From assembly GCA_002430125.1 (NCBI GenBank), contig DJBQ01000194.1, positions 21,273-29,108 on the forward strand: a stretch of DNA of 7,836 nucleotides, in the 5' to 3' direction. The notes under the pieces are model-generated. The model was not told the origin of the DNA, did no database searches, and saw only the letters and a list, made by a program, of their open reading frames with translations. The translations under genes were made by a program, and so were the position numbers. Below are positions 1 through 7,163 of the stretch, piece by piece (position 1 is the stretch's first letter; each line of letters opens with the position of its first letter). The DNA is from Rhodobacterales bacterium UBA5972. Lineage in GTDB: Bacteria > Pseudomonadota > Alphaproteobacteria > Rhodobacterales > Rhodobacteraceae.

Positions 1-1
1 C

Positions 2-292
2 GAAAAAGCCCAGAACCCCCAGCCTGCGCACCAAAGTTGGTGACATCATCGAGGTGATGATCATAGCGATCAGCGCCGCGGCACCGAACACCGCTTGCCT
101 TGTTACATAGTGAAATGGCGGGTAGCCGGTTTTGGCAGCCAAAGGCGGTGATGCCGCAAGCCCCAGAAGTATGCCAACAGCAAACAGGATCAGGATGCAG
201 GACAGAGTCCAGCGATCCACCGTACGCCACCATTTCGGCAAAATGGGCTCGCCGGTTCTGACCGGAATCGCGCCATACACCATCTCTGTCAT
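2..292 (-). CDS. ftsW: FtsW, septal peptidoglycan glycosyltransferase (SEDS family), N-terminal part
   Basis: The 5' end of a gene that runs off the left edge; 97 codons are visible. FtsW is a polytopic inner-membrane SEDS protein that polymerises lipid II into glycan strands at the division septum, together with its transpeptidase partner FtsI (encoded at the other end of this window). The visible part has a short cytoplasmic N-terminus with the basic/aromatic stretch LPKWWRTVDRW (residues 18-28). A first membrane segment lies at about 30-48 and a second at about 67-84, separated by a loop containing FHYVTRQ (60-66), which is typical of FtsW. The chosen ATG at 292 gives MTEMVYGAIPVR, the N-terminus I recognise from Rhodobacterales FtsW; AAGGG lies 9 nt upstream. 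A second in-frame ATG at 283 is less likely. The catalytic regions of the family lie beyond the window. It follows murD after a 173-nt gap, as expected for a dcw cluster. Confidence 0.9.
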   Translation of the reverse strand, partial: MTEMVYGAIPVRTGEPILPKWWRTVDRWTLSCILILFAVGILLGLAASPPLAAKTGYPPFHYVTRQAVFGAAALIAMIITSMMSPTLVRRLGVLGFF

Positions 293-465
293 AGGATGCT
301 GCCCTTAACCTTTGCTCGCCTCGTGCCGACCGTTTATCCGCTCAGCTATTCTTATGCGTCGAGTGTAACCGGTTTTGCGGCATTAGACCAGAAAGTTTTC
401 ACGGTTTCGCGCATTTCCGGCAGCCGGTTTTCGCATATTCCGTGATCAAATCTGTAACCGGATCC
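293..465. other. murD-ftsW intergenic region with short repeats
   Basis: This 173-nt stretch is the longest gene-free interval in the window. It contains the 9-mer TGTAACCGG twice (364-372 and 453-461) and CCGGTTTT twice (369-376 and 424-431). It also holds an 8-nt palindrome AACCGGTT (367-374) and a tight inverted repeat CCGGC-A-GCCGG (417-427). No U-run follows the inverted repeat on the minus strand, so it is not a standard terminator. I could not find a convincing -35/-10 pair for ftsW on the minus strand. Its length compared with the other junctions leaves room for a separate ftsW promoter or a regulatory site, but that is inference only. Confidence 0.5.
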
Positions 466-478
466 CTAGGTATCTAGG
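465..478. repeat. Small inverted repeat at the murD stop codon
   Basis: CCTAG (465-469) and CTAGG (474-478) can form a 5-bp stem with a 4-nt loop. The murD TAG stop codon (468-466 on the minus strand) lies inside the left arm. No run of U follows on the minus strand, so termination is unlikely. The tetramer CTAG, often rare in bacterial genomes, occurs twice here within 12 bases. Function unknown; it may be chance. Confidence 0.35.
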
Positions 479-1872
479 AAGGCGGTCACACAGGCGACAA
501 AATCCTCGCCGCGTTTTTCAAAATTCGGATATTGATCAAAGCTGGCTGCCGCAGGGGCCAGAAGAACTGTATCACCACTGACCGCACTTGCGGCTGCATG
601 CGCCACGGCGGTTTTCATGTTGCCGCAGATTTCATACGGCGTTTCACCCAATTGCAGCGCGAATTCCTCGGCTGAATGGCCAATCAGATAGGCCTTTGTG
701 ACACTGCCCAGATACGGTGCCAGCGACTTGATTCCACCTTCTTTGCCTAACCCCCCGGCGATCCAGCGAATGTTACTGAAGGCTTGCAAGGCCTTGGCAG
801 CGCTGTCGGCATTGGTCGCCTTGCTGTCATTGACAAATTTGACCCCGCCAAGTTCGCCGATCATCTGGCTGCGATGCGGCAGGCCTTTGAAACTGGCAAA
901 CGACTTTTCGATGGCCTTGGGGCCAAGTCCCAAAGTCCGGCAGACCGCGTAAGCGGCACAAGCGTTTTGGTGGTTATGCGCGCCCGGCAACCCGTCAATT
1001 GCCCGCAAATCGATCGAGGCGACTTGTTTGCCTTTTCGCCATTCCGCCAAAAATCCCCGGCGGGCAAACACGCTCCAATCCCGGCCAGACAGTTTGCGCG
1101 CGGCCGAAATCTGGATCACTGGCTCGCCACCATCCGCCTTTTCGCGCATCTGATTGGCCAGAAACTGCCCTTCAACCTCGTCCACCCCGATGATCGAACG
1201 CTCTGGCCCGCCCTCGGCAAACAAACGTCGCTTGGCGGCAAAGTACCCGCCCATGCCGCCGTGACGGTCAAGGTGATCGGGGCTGAGGTTCAGAAACACC
1301 GCGCAATCTGGCGACAAAGCACGGGCCAGTTCGGTTTGATAGCTGCTAAGTTCCAGCACAACGATTTCACCGTCCCGCGCGGGTGGCAAATCAAGTACAC
1401 CGCGCCCGATATTACCGGCCAGTTGAGTGGGCTTGCCGTTATCCTCGAGAATGTGATGGATCAACGCCGCTGTTGTGGATTTCCCGTTTGATCCGGTCAC
1501 AGCGACCACACGCGGGATCACTTCGAACGCATTCCAGTCTTCGGTCGCGTAAGACCGAAAAAACAGCCCGATGTCATTATCAACCGCCACGCCCTGCGCA
1601 TAGGCGGCGCGAATTGTCGGATGCGGTTGCGGATAAAGATGCGGAATACCCGGCGAGACGATTAGCGCAACAATACCACCCCAATCGTCGGCGCGTGACA
1701 AATCAAACAGGCGCAGGCCCTGTTCCTCGGCTTTGGCGCGGGCCTCGGCACTATCGTCCCAGCACAATACCTCGGCCCCACCAGCCTCAAGCGATTTGGC
1801 AGCCGAAAGACCGGTGCGCCCCAAGCCCAGAACCGCCACCATGTGACCTGCATATCCGCGAACCGGTATCAT
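466..1872 (-). CDS. murD: MurD, UDP-N-acetylmuramoyl-L-alanine--D-glutamate ligase
   Basis: Cytoplasmic ATP-dependent Mur ligase that adds D-glutamate to UDP-MurNAc-L-Ala, the second amino acid of the stem peptide. The N-terminal domain begins with a Rossmann-like [10 protein letters not shown] (residues 12-21). The central ATPase domain has the P-loop TGSNGKST (126-133), the ELSSYQ segment (174-179), [10 protein letters not shown] (195-204) and YFAAKRR (210-216). Lys214 aligns with the carbamylated lysine of the family. The C-terminal domain carries NDSKATN (348-354) and [12 protein letters not shown] (444-455), both hallmarks of MurD. At 468 residues it is about 30 longer than the E. coli protein, partly from a stretch before the P-loop, and looks complete. 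The ATG at 1872 is supported by GGAGG 6 nt upstream; the later Met at codon 11 lies inside the Rossmann strand region and is unlikely. It ends in TAG. In most dcw clusters it directly follows mraY; here two extra genes intervene. Confidence 0.97.
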   Translation of the reverse strand: MIPVRGYAGHMVAVLGLGRTGLSAAKSLEAGGAEVLCWDDSAEARAKAEEQGLRLFDLSRADDWGGIVALIVSPGIPHLYPQPHPTIRAAYAQGVAVDNDIGLFFRSYATEDWNAFEVIPRVVAVTGSNGKSTTAALIHHILEDNGKPTQLAGNIGRGVLDLPPARDGEIVVLELSSYQTELARALSPDCAVFLNLSPDHLDRHGGMGGYFAAKRRLFAEGGPERSIIGVDEVEGQFLANQMREKADGGEPVIQISAARKLSGRDWSVFARRGFLAEWRKGKQVASIDLRAIDGLPGAHNHQNACAAYAVCRTLGLGPKAIEKSFASFKGLPHRSQMIGELGGVKFVNDSKATNADSAAKALQAFSNIRWIAGGLGKEGGIKSLAPYLGSVTKAYLIGHSAEEFALQLGETPYEICGNMKTAVAHAAASAVSGDTVLLAPAAASFDQYPNFEKRGEDFVACVTAFLDT

Positions 1873-1878
1873 TCAACG

Positions 1879-1883
1879 CCTCC
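1879..1883 (-). promoter_or_regulatory. murD ribosome binding site
   Basis: GGAGG on the minus strand, 6 nt before the ATG at 1872. It is among the strongest Shine-Dalgarno sequences in the window and fixes the murD start. It suggests that murD has its own translation initiation rather than depending on coupling to the gene before it. Confidence 0.75.
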
Positions 1884-1947
1884 AGACGATTTAGAGCGGA
1901 CATTGCCCTTTTCCGCCAGGTATGTGCAAGCCCCGAGCGGTTCGTCT
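1884..1947. repeat. Interrupted inverted repeat in the ChaC-like gene to murD gap
   Basis: AGACGA at 1884-1889 is complementary to TCGTCT at 1942-1947, bracketing almost the whole gap. Inside it GAGCGG occurs twice, at about 1893 and 1935, and GCGGA pairs with a nearby TCCGC. The outer left arm adjoins the murD Shine-Dalgarno sequence and the right arm includes part of the stop codon of the preceding gene. A weak RNA fold affecting murD translation is conceivable. The arms are short and the loop is long, so chance is equally likely. Confidence 0.25.
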
Positions 1948-2665
1948 AATTGCGTTCATCCGGATCGCCTGCGTTGATACTTTCGATTTGGCGGGCAACC
2001 AGATCCTGCATTTTCCACAGATAACGGTCGTGAATGCCACGTTCGGCCAGATGGGTAACTGTATTGTATAGGTATTCGGCCATTGAACCGCGCTCGCCAG
2101 TGGCAGTCGCCAGCGCATTTACCACGGCTTCGGTTGTCAGGCCCGGCAAATAATTCGCGGAACTGCGACTGATCGGAAAGCCGATGGCCCGAACTGCACC
2201 TTGGTCAGTTTGCACTGTCATCCAACGCGCCGAAATGCGCTCCCATTTCAGCGGCATTTCCCGGCGCAACACTTTCAGCAAATTCTCGCGCTGCGCCTCA
2301 GGCGGCAAGCGAAACACCACGCCTTTGCAAGAACCGCCGCGATCGAGTGCCAGCATTATTCCGGGACTTTCCGGTGTGCCGCGATAAATACGCACCCAAC
2401 CAAGGCAAAAGGACCGGTGCCACCCCGAAACCGTTCCCAATCGTTCCTCGACGATGTCGAAATCCGGGTTCCAGATTAACGAGCCATATGCAAACATCCA
2501 GACATCGCCATTAGACGGCGCATCGGCCAGCAACAAATCAAGAACCGGGTCGTAGTCGGCAAGTTCCGGGAGATCAGTTCGGCCCGCAAGGCGGCCACTC
2601 TGCCCGGTGAACGGTGGAACGCTGGCGACAAGCGCAGGTGTCAGGCGCATCTTTTGGTTTGGCAA
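1946..2665 (-). CDS. ChaC-like gamma-glutamylcyclotransferase
   Basis: Predicted cytoplasmic gamma-glutamylcyclotransferase of the ChaC family; known members cleave glutathione to 5-oxoproline and Cys-Gly. The glycine-rich substrate loop is seen in MFAYGSLIWNP (residues 57-67, YGSL at 60-63). A following GWHRSFCLGWVRIYRGT (81-97) matches the family. LRREM (133-137) supplies Glu136 as the likely catalytic acid. Near the C-terminus, GSMAEYLYNTVTHLAERGIHD (193-213) is another family feature. The length of 239 residues is normal for ChaC proteins. The start is a TTG at 2665 with AGGAG 6 nt upstream; the first ATG, at 2650, has no Shine-Dalgarno sequence and would cost only five residues. It lies 28 nt after the ACT-domain gene and 73 nt before murD. 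Its place among cell wall genes is unusual. Glutathione is the most likely substrate, but the sequence alone cannot exclude another gamma-glutamyl compound. Confidence 0.88.
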   Translation of the reverse strand: MPNQKMRLTPALVASVPPFTGQSGRLAGRTDLPELADYDPVLDLLLADAPSNGDVWMFAYGSLIWNPDFDIVEERLGTVSGWHRSFCLGWVRIYRGTPESPGIMLALDRGGSCKGVVFRLPPEAQRENLLKVLRREMPLKWERISARWMTVQTDQGAVRAIGFPISRSSANYLPGLTTEAVVNALATATGERGSMAEYLYNTVTHLAERGIHDRYLWKMQDLVARQIESINAGDPDERN

Positions 2666-2671
2666 ATCAGG

Positions 2672-2676
2672 CTCCT
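2672..2676 (-). promoter_or_regulatory. Ribosome binding site that decides a TTG start
   Basis: AGGAG on the minus strand lies 6 nt before the TTG at 2665 and 21 nt before the ATG at 2650. The spacing favours TTG as the initiation codon of the ChaC-like gene. Confidence 0.65.
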
Positions 2677-2693
2677 GCTTTGTTCAAACAACC

Positions 2694-3122
2694 TTATCGT
2701 GTTGGCTCCGAACCTGAACCGGTTCCGCGCGCAAGATTGATCAGTAGGGCCACGGCCTTGTCGGCCATAGCGATCGGGACAAATGCGTGGTCGTGATGAA
2801 AGGCCGCCACCATGTTACACGGAATACCCGCATCCGCCAGAACCTGCGCAACCGCAGCCGTCAGACCGACACCGTCAAGGGCGGAAAAAACGTTAAGAGT
2901 GATGCAGGCCATCGGTTGGTTGGTAGTGACGCCCTGCTCTAATGCAGCAGTTTCCGGAAGGATCAATGACAGACCTTCGTCTTCGCGGAAGGTTCCGATA
3001 GCTATGGCTAATACTTCAGGATTGACCGCTTCAGGCATCGAGCAGAAATGGAACACCCCATCCCGCCGGACCGGCGACATACCTGCGATCATCGCGTTGC
3101 GGTCGCGAACCGGCGGGTTCAT
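2694..3122 (-). CDS. ACT domain-containing protein (COG3602 / DUF2241-like)
   Basis: A 142-residue soluble protein that I recognise as the small stand-alone ACT-type family once called DUF2241 (COG3602); its biochemical role is not established. ACT domains usually bind amino acids or other small ligands, so a sensor or regulator role is inference. The visible pattern is two ACT-like halves. The first (about residues 10-60) carries [16 protein letters not shown] (41-56). The second (about 70-130) has [19 protein letters not shown] (73-91) and FHHDHAFVP (108-116), the most characteristic motif of the family. There is no signal peptide or membrane segment. The ATG at 3122 overlaps the mraY stop in an ATGA arrangement. 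No Shine-Dalgarno sequence precedes it, so translation is probably coupled to mraY. Alternative ATGs at 3092 and 3080 also lack one. The ChaC-like gene follows after 28 nt, suggesting the two are co-expressed. Confidence 0.85.
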   Translation of the reverse strand: MNPPVRDRNAMIAGMSPVRRDGVFHFCSMPEAVNPEVLAIAIGTFREDEGLSLILPETAALEQGVTTNQPMACITLNVFSALDGVGLTAAVAQVLADAGIPCNMVAAFHHDHAFVPIAMADKAVALLINLARGTGSGSEPTR

Positions 3123-4204
3123 CTGAGTTTCAGCGTGGCCAACCCGACCAGTGCCAGCACCAGCGAGATGATCCAGAACCGGATTACGATCTGGCTTTCT
3201 GACCAGCCGCGCTTTTCATAATGGTGGTGGATCGGCGCCATCAGGAAAACCCGTTTGCCGGTGCGTTTGAAATAGAGCACCTGAATGATAACCGACAAGG
3301 CCTCGACCACGAACAAACCGCCGACAATCGCCAGAACGATCTCGTGTTTTGTGGCAACGGCAATGGCACCCAAGGCACCACCAAGCGCCAAAGACCCGGT
3401 ATCACCCATAAACACCGCAGCAGGCGGCGCATTGTACCACAAAAAACCCAAACCGCCCCCGATCAGGCCAGCCGAAAACACCAGCAACTCGCCGGTGCCG
3501 GGCACGTAATGCACATCAAGGTATTGCGAAAAGTCAACGCGGCCAACGGCATAGGCAATCACCCCCAACGTACCCGCCGCGATCATCACGGGCATGATCG
3601 CAAGGCCGTCCAGACCATCGGTAAGGTTTACGGCATTGGCCGACCCAACAATCACGAGCATCGTGAAGGGAATGTAAATTATCCCGAGATTTATCAGCAC
3701 ATCTTTGAAAACCGGCACTGCCAATTGATTTGACAGATCAGACGGATGCACTTGCGCGGCCCAATATCCAGCGACAGCAGCCACAGCCAAACCGATGCCA
3801 AACCGCACGCGGCTGGAGACGCCCTTGGAATTATTCTTGGTAACCTTGGCGTAATCATCGGCAAAACCAACCATTCCGAAGGCCACCGTGACAAACAGCA
3901 CCAGCCAGACATAGGGATTATCAAGCCGCGCCCAGATCAGGGTCGAGACAATAAGCGCGCCCAGCACCAGAACTCCGCCCATTGTCGGCGTGCCAGCCTT
4001 GTCAAGGATATGGCTTTGCGGCCCGTCTTCGCGGATCGGCTGGCCGTTGGTTTGCTTGCGTTTCAGCAGGTTAATCAGCGGCGTTCCAAACATAAACCCA
4101 AAGATTAATGCGGTGAAAAACGCCCCGCCTGATCGGAAAGTGATATAGCGGAAAAGGTTAAAAACCCCCCCACCGTCAGAAAGCTCGCTGAGCATGTAGA
4201 GCAT
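3119..4204 (-). CDS. mraY: MraY, phospho-N-acetylmuramoyl-pentapeptide-transferase
   Basis: Integral inner-membrane enzyme that moves phospho-MurNAc-pentapeptide from UDP to undecaprenyl phosphate, giving lipid I, the first membrane step of wall synthesis. The 361 residues fit the family and contain about ten hydrophobic segments, with both ends short. Active-site motifs are intact. FADDYAK (114-120) holds the Asp116-Asp117 pair, [10 protein letters not shown] (193-202) follows, MGDTGS (266-271) holds Asp268, and APIHHHYE (323-330) carries the histidine cluster. GTPTMGG (71-77) is also typical. The ATG at 4204 gives [12 protein letters not shown], the usual N-terminus in Rhodobacterales, with AGGGA 8 nt upstream; a second Met at codon 4 is possible. 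murF ends 15 nt upstream, so its TAA stop sits beside the ribosome binding site. The mraY stop TGA is shared with the ATG of the ACT-domain gene. murD would normally follow directly. Confidence 0.98.
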   Translation of the reverse strand: MLYMLSELSDGGGVFNLFRYITFRSGGAFFTALIFGFMFGTPLINLLKRKQTNGQPIREDGPQSHILDKAGTPTMGGVLVLGALIVSTLIWARLDNPYVWLVLFVTVAFGMVGFADDYAKVTKNNSKGVSSRVRFGIGLAVAAVAGYWAAQVHPSDLSNQLAVPVFKDVLINLGIIYIPFTMLVIVGSANAVNLTDGLDGLAIMPVMIAAGTLGVIAYAVGRVDFSQYLDVHYVPGTGELLVFSAGLIGGGLGFLWYNAPPAAVFMGDTGSLALGGALGAIAVATKHEIVLAIVGGLFVVEALSVIIQVLYFKRTGKRVFLMAPIHHHYEKRGWSESQIVIRFWIISLVLALVGLATLKLR

Positions 4205-4212
4205 GTTGCCCG

Positions 4213-4217
4213 TCCCT
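4213..4217 (-). promoter_or_regulatory. mraY ribosome binding site
   Basis: AGGGA on the minus strand, 8 nt before the mraY ATG at 4204 and just after the murF stop codon. It supports the first Met rather than the Met at codon 4. Confidence 0.5.
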
Positions 4218-4219
4218 GT

Positions 4220-5650
4220 TTATGTTCCGTTGGCTTGGCCGAGTTTCTTGATCGCGTCAACCACCAGTGCGGCTTTTGATCCTTTTGACCCTTTGACCAT
4301 TACAACATCGCCTGCATCAAACAAACGATGTACGCGCTTTGCCAATTCTTGCGCTGTCTCATGCCATTCGCCACGTTTTTCAGCAGGCAGCGCGCGGTGA
4401 AGGTTACGCATAAGTGGTCCGGCCACATGTATTTGGTCAATAAGGGCCACCGCGGGGTGATCGGCAATCACCCGGTGGTTTTCCGCCTCGTTGGGGCCAA
4501 GTTCCAGCATGTCCGACAATATTGCGATGCGCCGGCCAGCAAAAACACGGCCCAGACCGTTGATTGGGTGACTGGCGGCCAGCACATCCAAGGCTGCAGC
4601 CATCGAAGCGGGATTGGCGTTATAGGCGTCGTCTATCAGTTCAATGCGCAAGGCTTCTTCAATCGGGTCAAGCCTGATCCAATGTCGCTGGCCACGTCCT
4701 TGCGGTGGAAACCAGTTAGCAAGATCAAGTGCTGCGATCGCAAGATCGGCACCCACGGCCTCTACCGCCGCCAATACCGCCAGCGCATTTGACGCCAGAT
4801 GACGACCCGGAGCGCCGATTTTGAAAAGGATCGGCGCGCCGTTAATAGTCGCGCGAACCGAAGTGGTACCACCGCTTAACCTGACTTCCGACAGGTGAAA
4901 TTCTGCATCCGGATTTTCACCGAAGCGTTTGATCGTGGCATTAGCCCGTGCCGCCGCTTGGGCCAGAATATCATAAGTCGGGATATCAGCATTAAGGATG
5001 GCAGTGCCACCAACCGGCAGACCCTCGAAAATCTCGGCCTTGGCGCAGGCGATTTCGGAAACCGACGCAAAAGCTGCCATATGGGCCTCGGCCACCGTCG
5101 TTACAATAGCGATATCCGGTCGGGCAAGGCGTGACAGCGGCGTGATCTCTCCCGGGTGGTTCATGCCGATTTCAATCAGCGCGTACTCGGTTTTTTCGGG
5201 CATACGGGCCAATGTCAGCGGCACGCCCCAGTGGTTGTTCAGGCTTTTGACGGCGGCATGCACAAGACCTTGTTTGCCAAGAACCGTCTGCAACATATCT
5301 TTGGTCGAGGTCTTGCCGACCGAGCCGGTAATAGCAACAACTTTTGCCGATGTACGCTTGCGTGCCGCGACCGCCAGATTCTCGAGGGCCACAAGAACAT
5401 CCGACACGATTAAAAGCGGGGCATCTGCAGCCACGCCTTCCGGCCGAAAAGACACCATGGCCGCTGCCGCCCCATTGGCCAGCGCATTGGCAACAAACTC
5501 ATGGCCGTCGCGCGCATCTTTAAGCGCTACAAACAAGTCACCCTTTTCGATTGCGCGGCTGTCTATGGAGACTCCGAAAGCTGCCCAAGCGCCATGCGTT
5601 GTGCCGCCGGTAGCCAAAACAGCGTCGGCAGTTGTCCATAACGGCGTCAC
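4220..5650 (-). CDS. murF: MurF, UDP-N-acetylmuramoyl-tripeptide--D-alanyl-D-alanine ligase
   Basis: Cytoplasmic ATP-dependent Mur ligase that attaches the dipeptide D-Ala-D-Ala to the UDP-MurNAc tripeptide, completing the pentapeptide used by MraY. The N-terminal substrate domain has VSIDSRAIEKGDLFVAL (27-43). The central ATPase domain has the P-loop TGSVGKTST (108-116), SLNNHWGVPLT (136-146), EIGMNHPGEI (160-169) and CAKAEIFEGL (202-211). Lys204 is the likely carbamylated lysine. The C-terminal domain contains DDAYNANPASM (340-350), diagnostic of MurF, and KGSKGSK (453-459). The 476-residue length is normal. The start is GTG at 5650, overlapping the murE stop by 4 nt (GTGA). The Shine-Dalgarno match is weak, so translational coupling to murE is likely. 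No suitable ATG lies nearby, and the resulting MTPLWTTADA fits the family. It ends 15 nt before mraY. Confidence 0.97.
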   Translation of the reverse strand: MTPLWTTADAVLATGGTTHGAWAAFGVSIDSRAIEKGDLFVALKDARDGHEFVANALANGAAAAMVSFRPEGVAADAPLLIVSDVLVALENLAVAARKRTSAKVVAITGSVGKTSTKDMLQTVLGKQGLVHAAVKSLNNHWGVPLTLARMPEKTEYALIEIGMNHPGEITPLSRLARPDIAIVTTVAEAHMAAFASVSEIACAKAEIFEGLPVGGTAILNADIPTYDILAQAAARANATIKRFGENPDAEFHLSEVRLSGGTTSVRATINGAPILFKIGAPGRHLASNALAVLAAVEAVGADLAIAALDLANWFPPQGRGQRHWIRLDPIEEALRIELIDDAYNANPASMAAALDVLAASHPINGLGRVFAGRRIAILSDMLELGPNEAENHRVIADHPAVALIDQIHVAGPLMRNLHRALPAEKRGEWHETAQELAKRVHRLFDAGDVVMVKGSKGSKAALVVDAIKKLGQANGT

Positions 5651-7140
5651 GGCGCGATTCCGTCAAGTGCTGCGACAGCGATGCTGGCCTGTTCCACGTC
5701 GTTGAAATCCAGAACGTCGTTCCCGATGATCTGGCCGGTTTCATGGCCCTTTCCAGCGATTAACAGCGTGTCACCTGGCCCCAGCGCATCAACACCCATC
5801 AAAATCGCAGTGGCACGGTCGTCGACTTCGTTGGCTTCCGGACAAGCGGCCAAAATAGCCTGCCTGATTGCCGCCGGCGTTTCGCTGCGGGGGTTATCGT
5901 CGGTCACAAAGACCAGATCCGCTTCGGCAGCAGCAGCCGCGCCCATAAGCGGGCGCTTTCCCTGATCCCTGTCGCCGCCCGCGCCAAAGACAACGACAAG
6001 CCGACCCATTACGTGCGGGCGTAACGCTCGCAAGGCGGTTTTAAGGGCGTCTGGCGTATGGGCAAAGTCGACAAACACCGTCGCGCCGTTTTTGCGGGTG
6101 GCCGCAAGTTCCATCCGTCCGCGGACGGTGACAAGTTGTGCGAAGGTCTTAAAAACAGCATCAGGATCAGCCCCGCATGCAATCCCCAAGCCCGCCGCCA
6201 TCAAGACATTTGCCGCCTGAAACCCGCCAATCAGCGCAAGGCGACTGAGATAGGTTTCACCGCGAAAACTAAACCGCACATCCTGACCGGTTGCATCAAA
6301 CCTTTGGCCAAGAATGCGCAACTTCGCAGTATCAGACGCGCCGACTGTCAGCAAAGTCTGCCCGCGTCTTTGTACAATGGCACAGATATCCGCCGCCCTT
6401 GGGTCGTCGACGTTGACAACCGCGATGCCGTCTGGCGGCAAAACACGGGTAAATAAACCTGCTTTGGCGTTGAAATAGTCCTCAAAACCTTGGTGGTAAT
6501 CTAAATGATCCTGCGTGAAATTGGTGAATCCCGCCGCTGTCAACGTCACCCCATCCAACCGGCGCTGCGCCAGGCCGTGCGACGACGCCTCCATTGCAGC
6601 ATGCGTTATGCCCTGCCCCGCCAAATCACGCAGCAGACGATGCAGCATAATCGGTTCGGGAGTTGTATGATTCAAAGGTGCGGTGACCGCGCCTTCAACG
6701 CCGGTTGTGCCAAAGTTTACTGCTGAAAAACCCAGCGCCTCCCAAATCTGCCGACAAAAAGTTGCGACCGAAGTTTTGCCATTGGTGCCGGTGACTGCAA
6801 TCATTGTCGCGGGTTGCGCGCCAAACCAAAGGGCGCAGGCCTGCGCCAAAGCCAAGCGCGGGTCATCAACGATGACAAGCGAGAGGCCGGGATTTGCCAA
6901 GGCATCGGCAGCTATGTCAGCGCCTCGCCGGTCGGTCAGAATTGCCGCCGCCCCCATCCGTACCGCGTAACCAATGAATTCTGCACCATGTGCCAAAGAC
7001 CCCGGCAGGGCAGCAAAAAGGTGGCCCGGCTTCACCTTTCGACTGTCAACCGAGAGGCCGGTCACTGCGGTATCTGGCCCTGCAAGGACGGTCAGACCCA
7101 AGGCGGACAAAGGCATTTTTGGAGTCGAAACTTGGCCCAT
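5647..7140 (-). CDS. murE: MurE, UDP-N-acetylmuramoyl-L-alanyl-D-glutamate--2,6-diaminopimelate ligase
   Basis: Cytoplasmic ATP-dependent Mur ligase that adds the third residue of the stem peptide. Numbering below counts from a TTG at 7146; the ATG at 7140 is codon 3. The N-terminal domain has LSVDSRKVKPGHLFAAL (31-47). The ATPase domain has the P-loop TGTNGKTS (119-126), TTPE (161-164), MEASSHGL (185-192), NFTQDHLDYH (209-218) and YFNAKAGLF (224-232), with Lys228 the likely carbamylated lysine. DNPR at 417-420 is the motif that selects meso-diaminopimelate over lysine, as expected for a Gram-negative wall. GKGHE (465-469) follows. About 497 residues is the usual length. The start is uncertain. 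The ATG at 7140 has AGGG about 10 nt upstream, the TTG at 7146 has it too close, and the ATG at 7116 (MPLSALGL) fits the family N-terminus but lacks a ribosome binding site. The gene lies just after ftsI and overlaps murF. Confidence 0.96.
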   Translation of the reverse strand: MGQVSTPKMPLSALGLTVLAGPDTAVTGLSVDSRKVKPGHLFAALPGSLAHGAEFIGYAVRMGAAAILTDRRGADIAADALANPGLSLVIVDDPRLALAQACALWFGAQPATMIAVTGTNGKTSVATFCRQIWEALGFSAVNFGTTGVEGAVTAPLNHTTPEPIMLHRLLRDLAGQGITHAAMEASSHGLAQRRLDGVTLTAAGFTNFTQDHLDYHQGFEDYFNAKAGLFTRVLPPDGIAVVNVDDPRAADICAIVQRRGQTLLTVGASDTAKLRILGQRFDATGQDVRFSFRGETYLSRLALIGGFQAANVLMAAGLGIACGADPDAVFKTFAQLVTVRGRMELAATRKNGATVFVDFAHTPDALKTALRALRPHVMGRLVVVFGAGGDRDQGKRPLMGAAAAAEADLVFVTDDNPRSETPAAIRQAILAACPEANEVDDRATAILMGVDALGPGDTLLIAGKGHETGQIIGNDVLDFNDVEQASIAVAALDGIAP

Positions 7141-7163
7141 TCGCAAGCGGCCCTGTGTAAGGA

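Noticed and set aside
302..310. TTAACC as a CtrA binding half-site upstream of ftsW
   Set aside because: Only one TTAA half-site is present; no second TTAA occurs at the expected 7-nt spacing.
417..427. CCGGC-A-GCCGG hairpin as a transcription terminator after murD
   Set aside because: The loop is too tight, the stem is only 4-5 bp, and no U-run follows on the minus strand. The T-run is on the plus strand, where no gene ends.
784..1491. Plus-strand open reading frame of 235 codons
   Set aside because: It lies wholly within murD on the opposite strand, shows no recognisable family motifs and has low-complexity, shadow-like composition. MurD is unmistakable.
1383..1949. Plus-strand open reading frame of 188 codons reaching into the gap before murD
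   Set aside because: It is mostly antisense to murD, with an Arg/Pro/Ser/His-rich translation and no known motif.
2694..3122. ACT-domain gene as a fragment or frameshifted piece of a larger amino acid enzyme
   Set aside because: It has its own start and stop, and its length and motifs fit the small stand-alone family. The flanking genes are intact and unrelated.
4998..5705. Plus-strand open reading frame of 235 codons
   Set aside because: It is antisense to murF and the end of murE, both of which have intact motifs. The translation is rich in Ala, Arg, Ser and Thr as expected from a GC-rich shadow frame.
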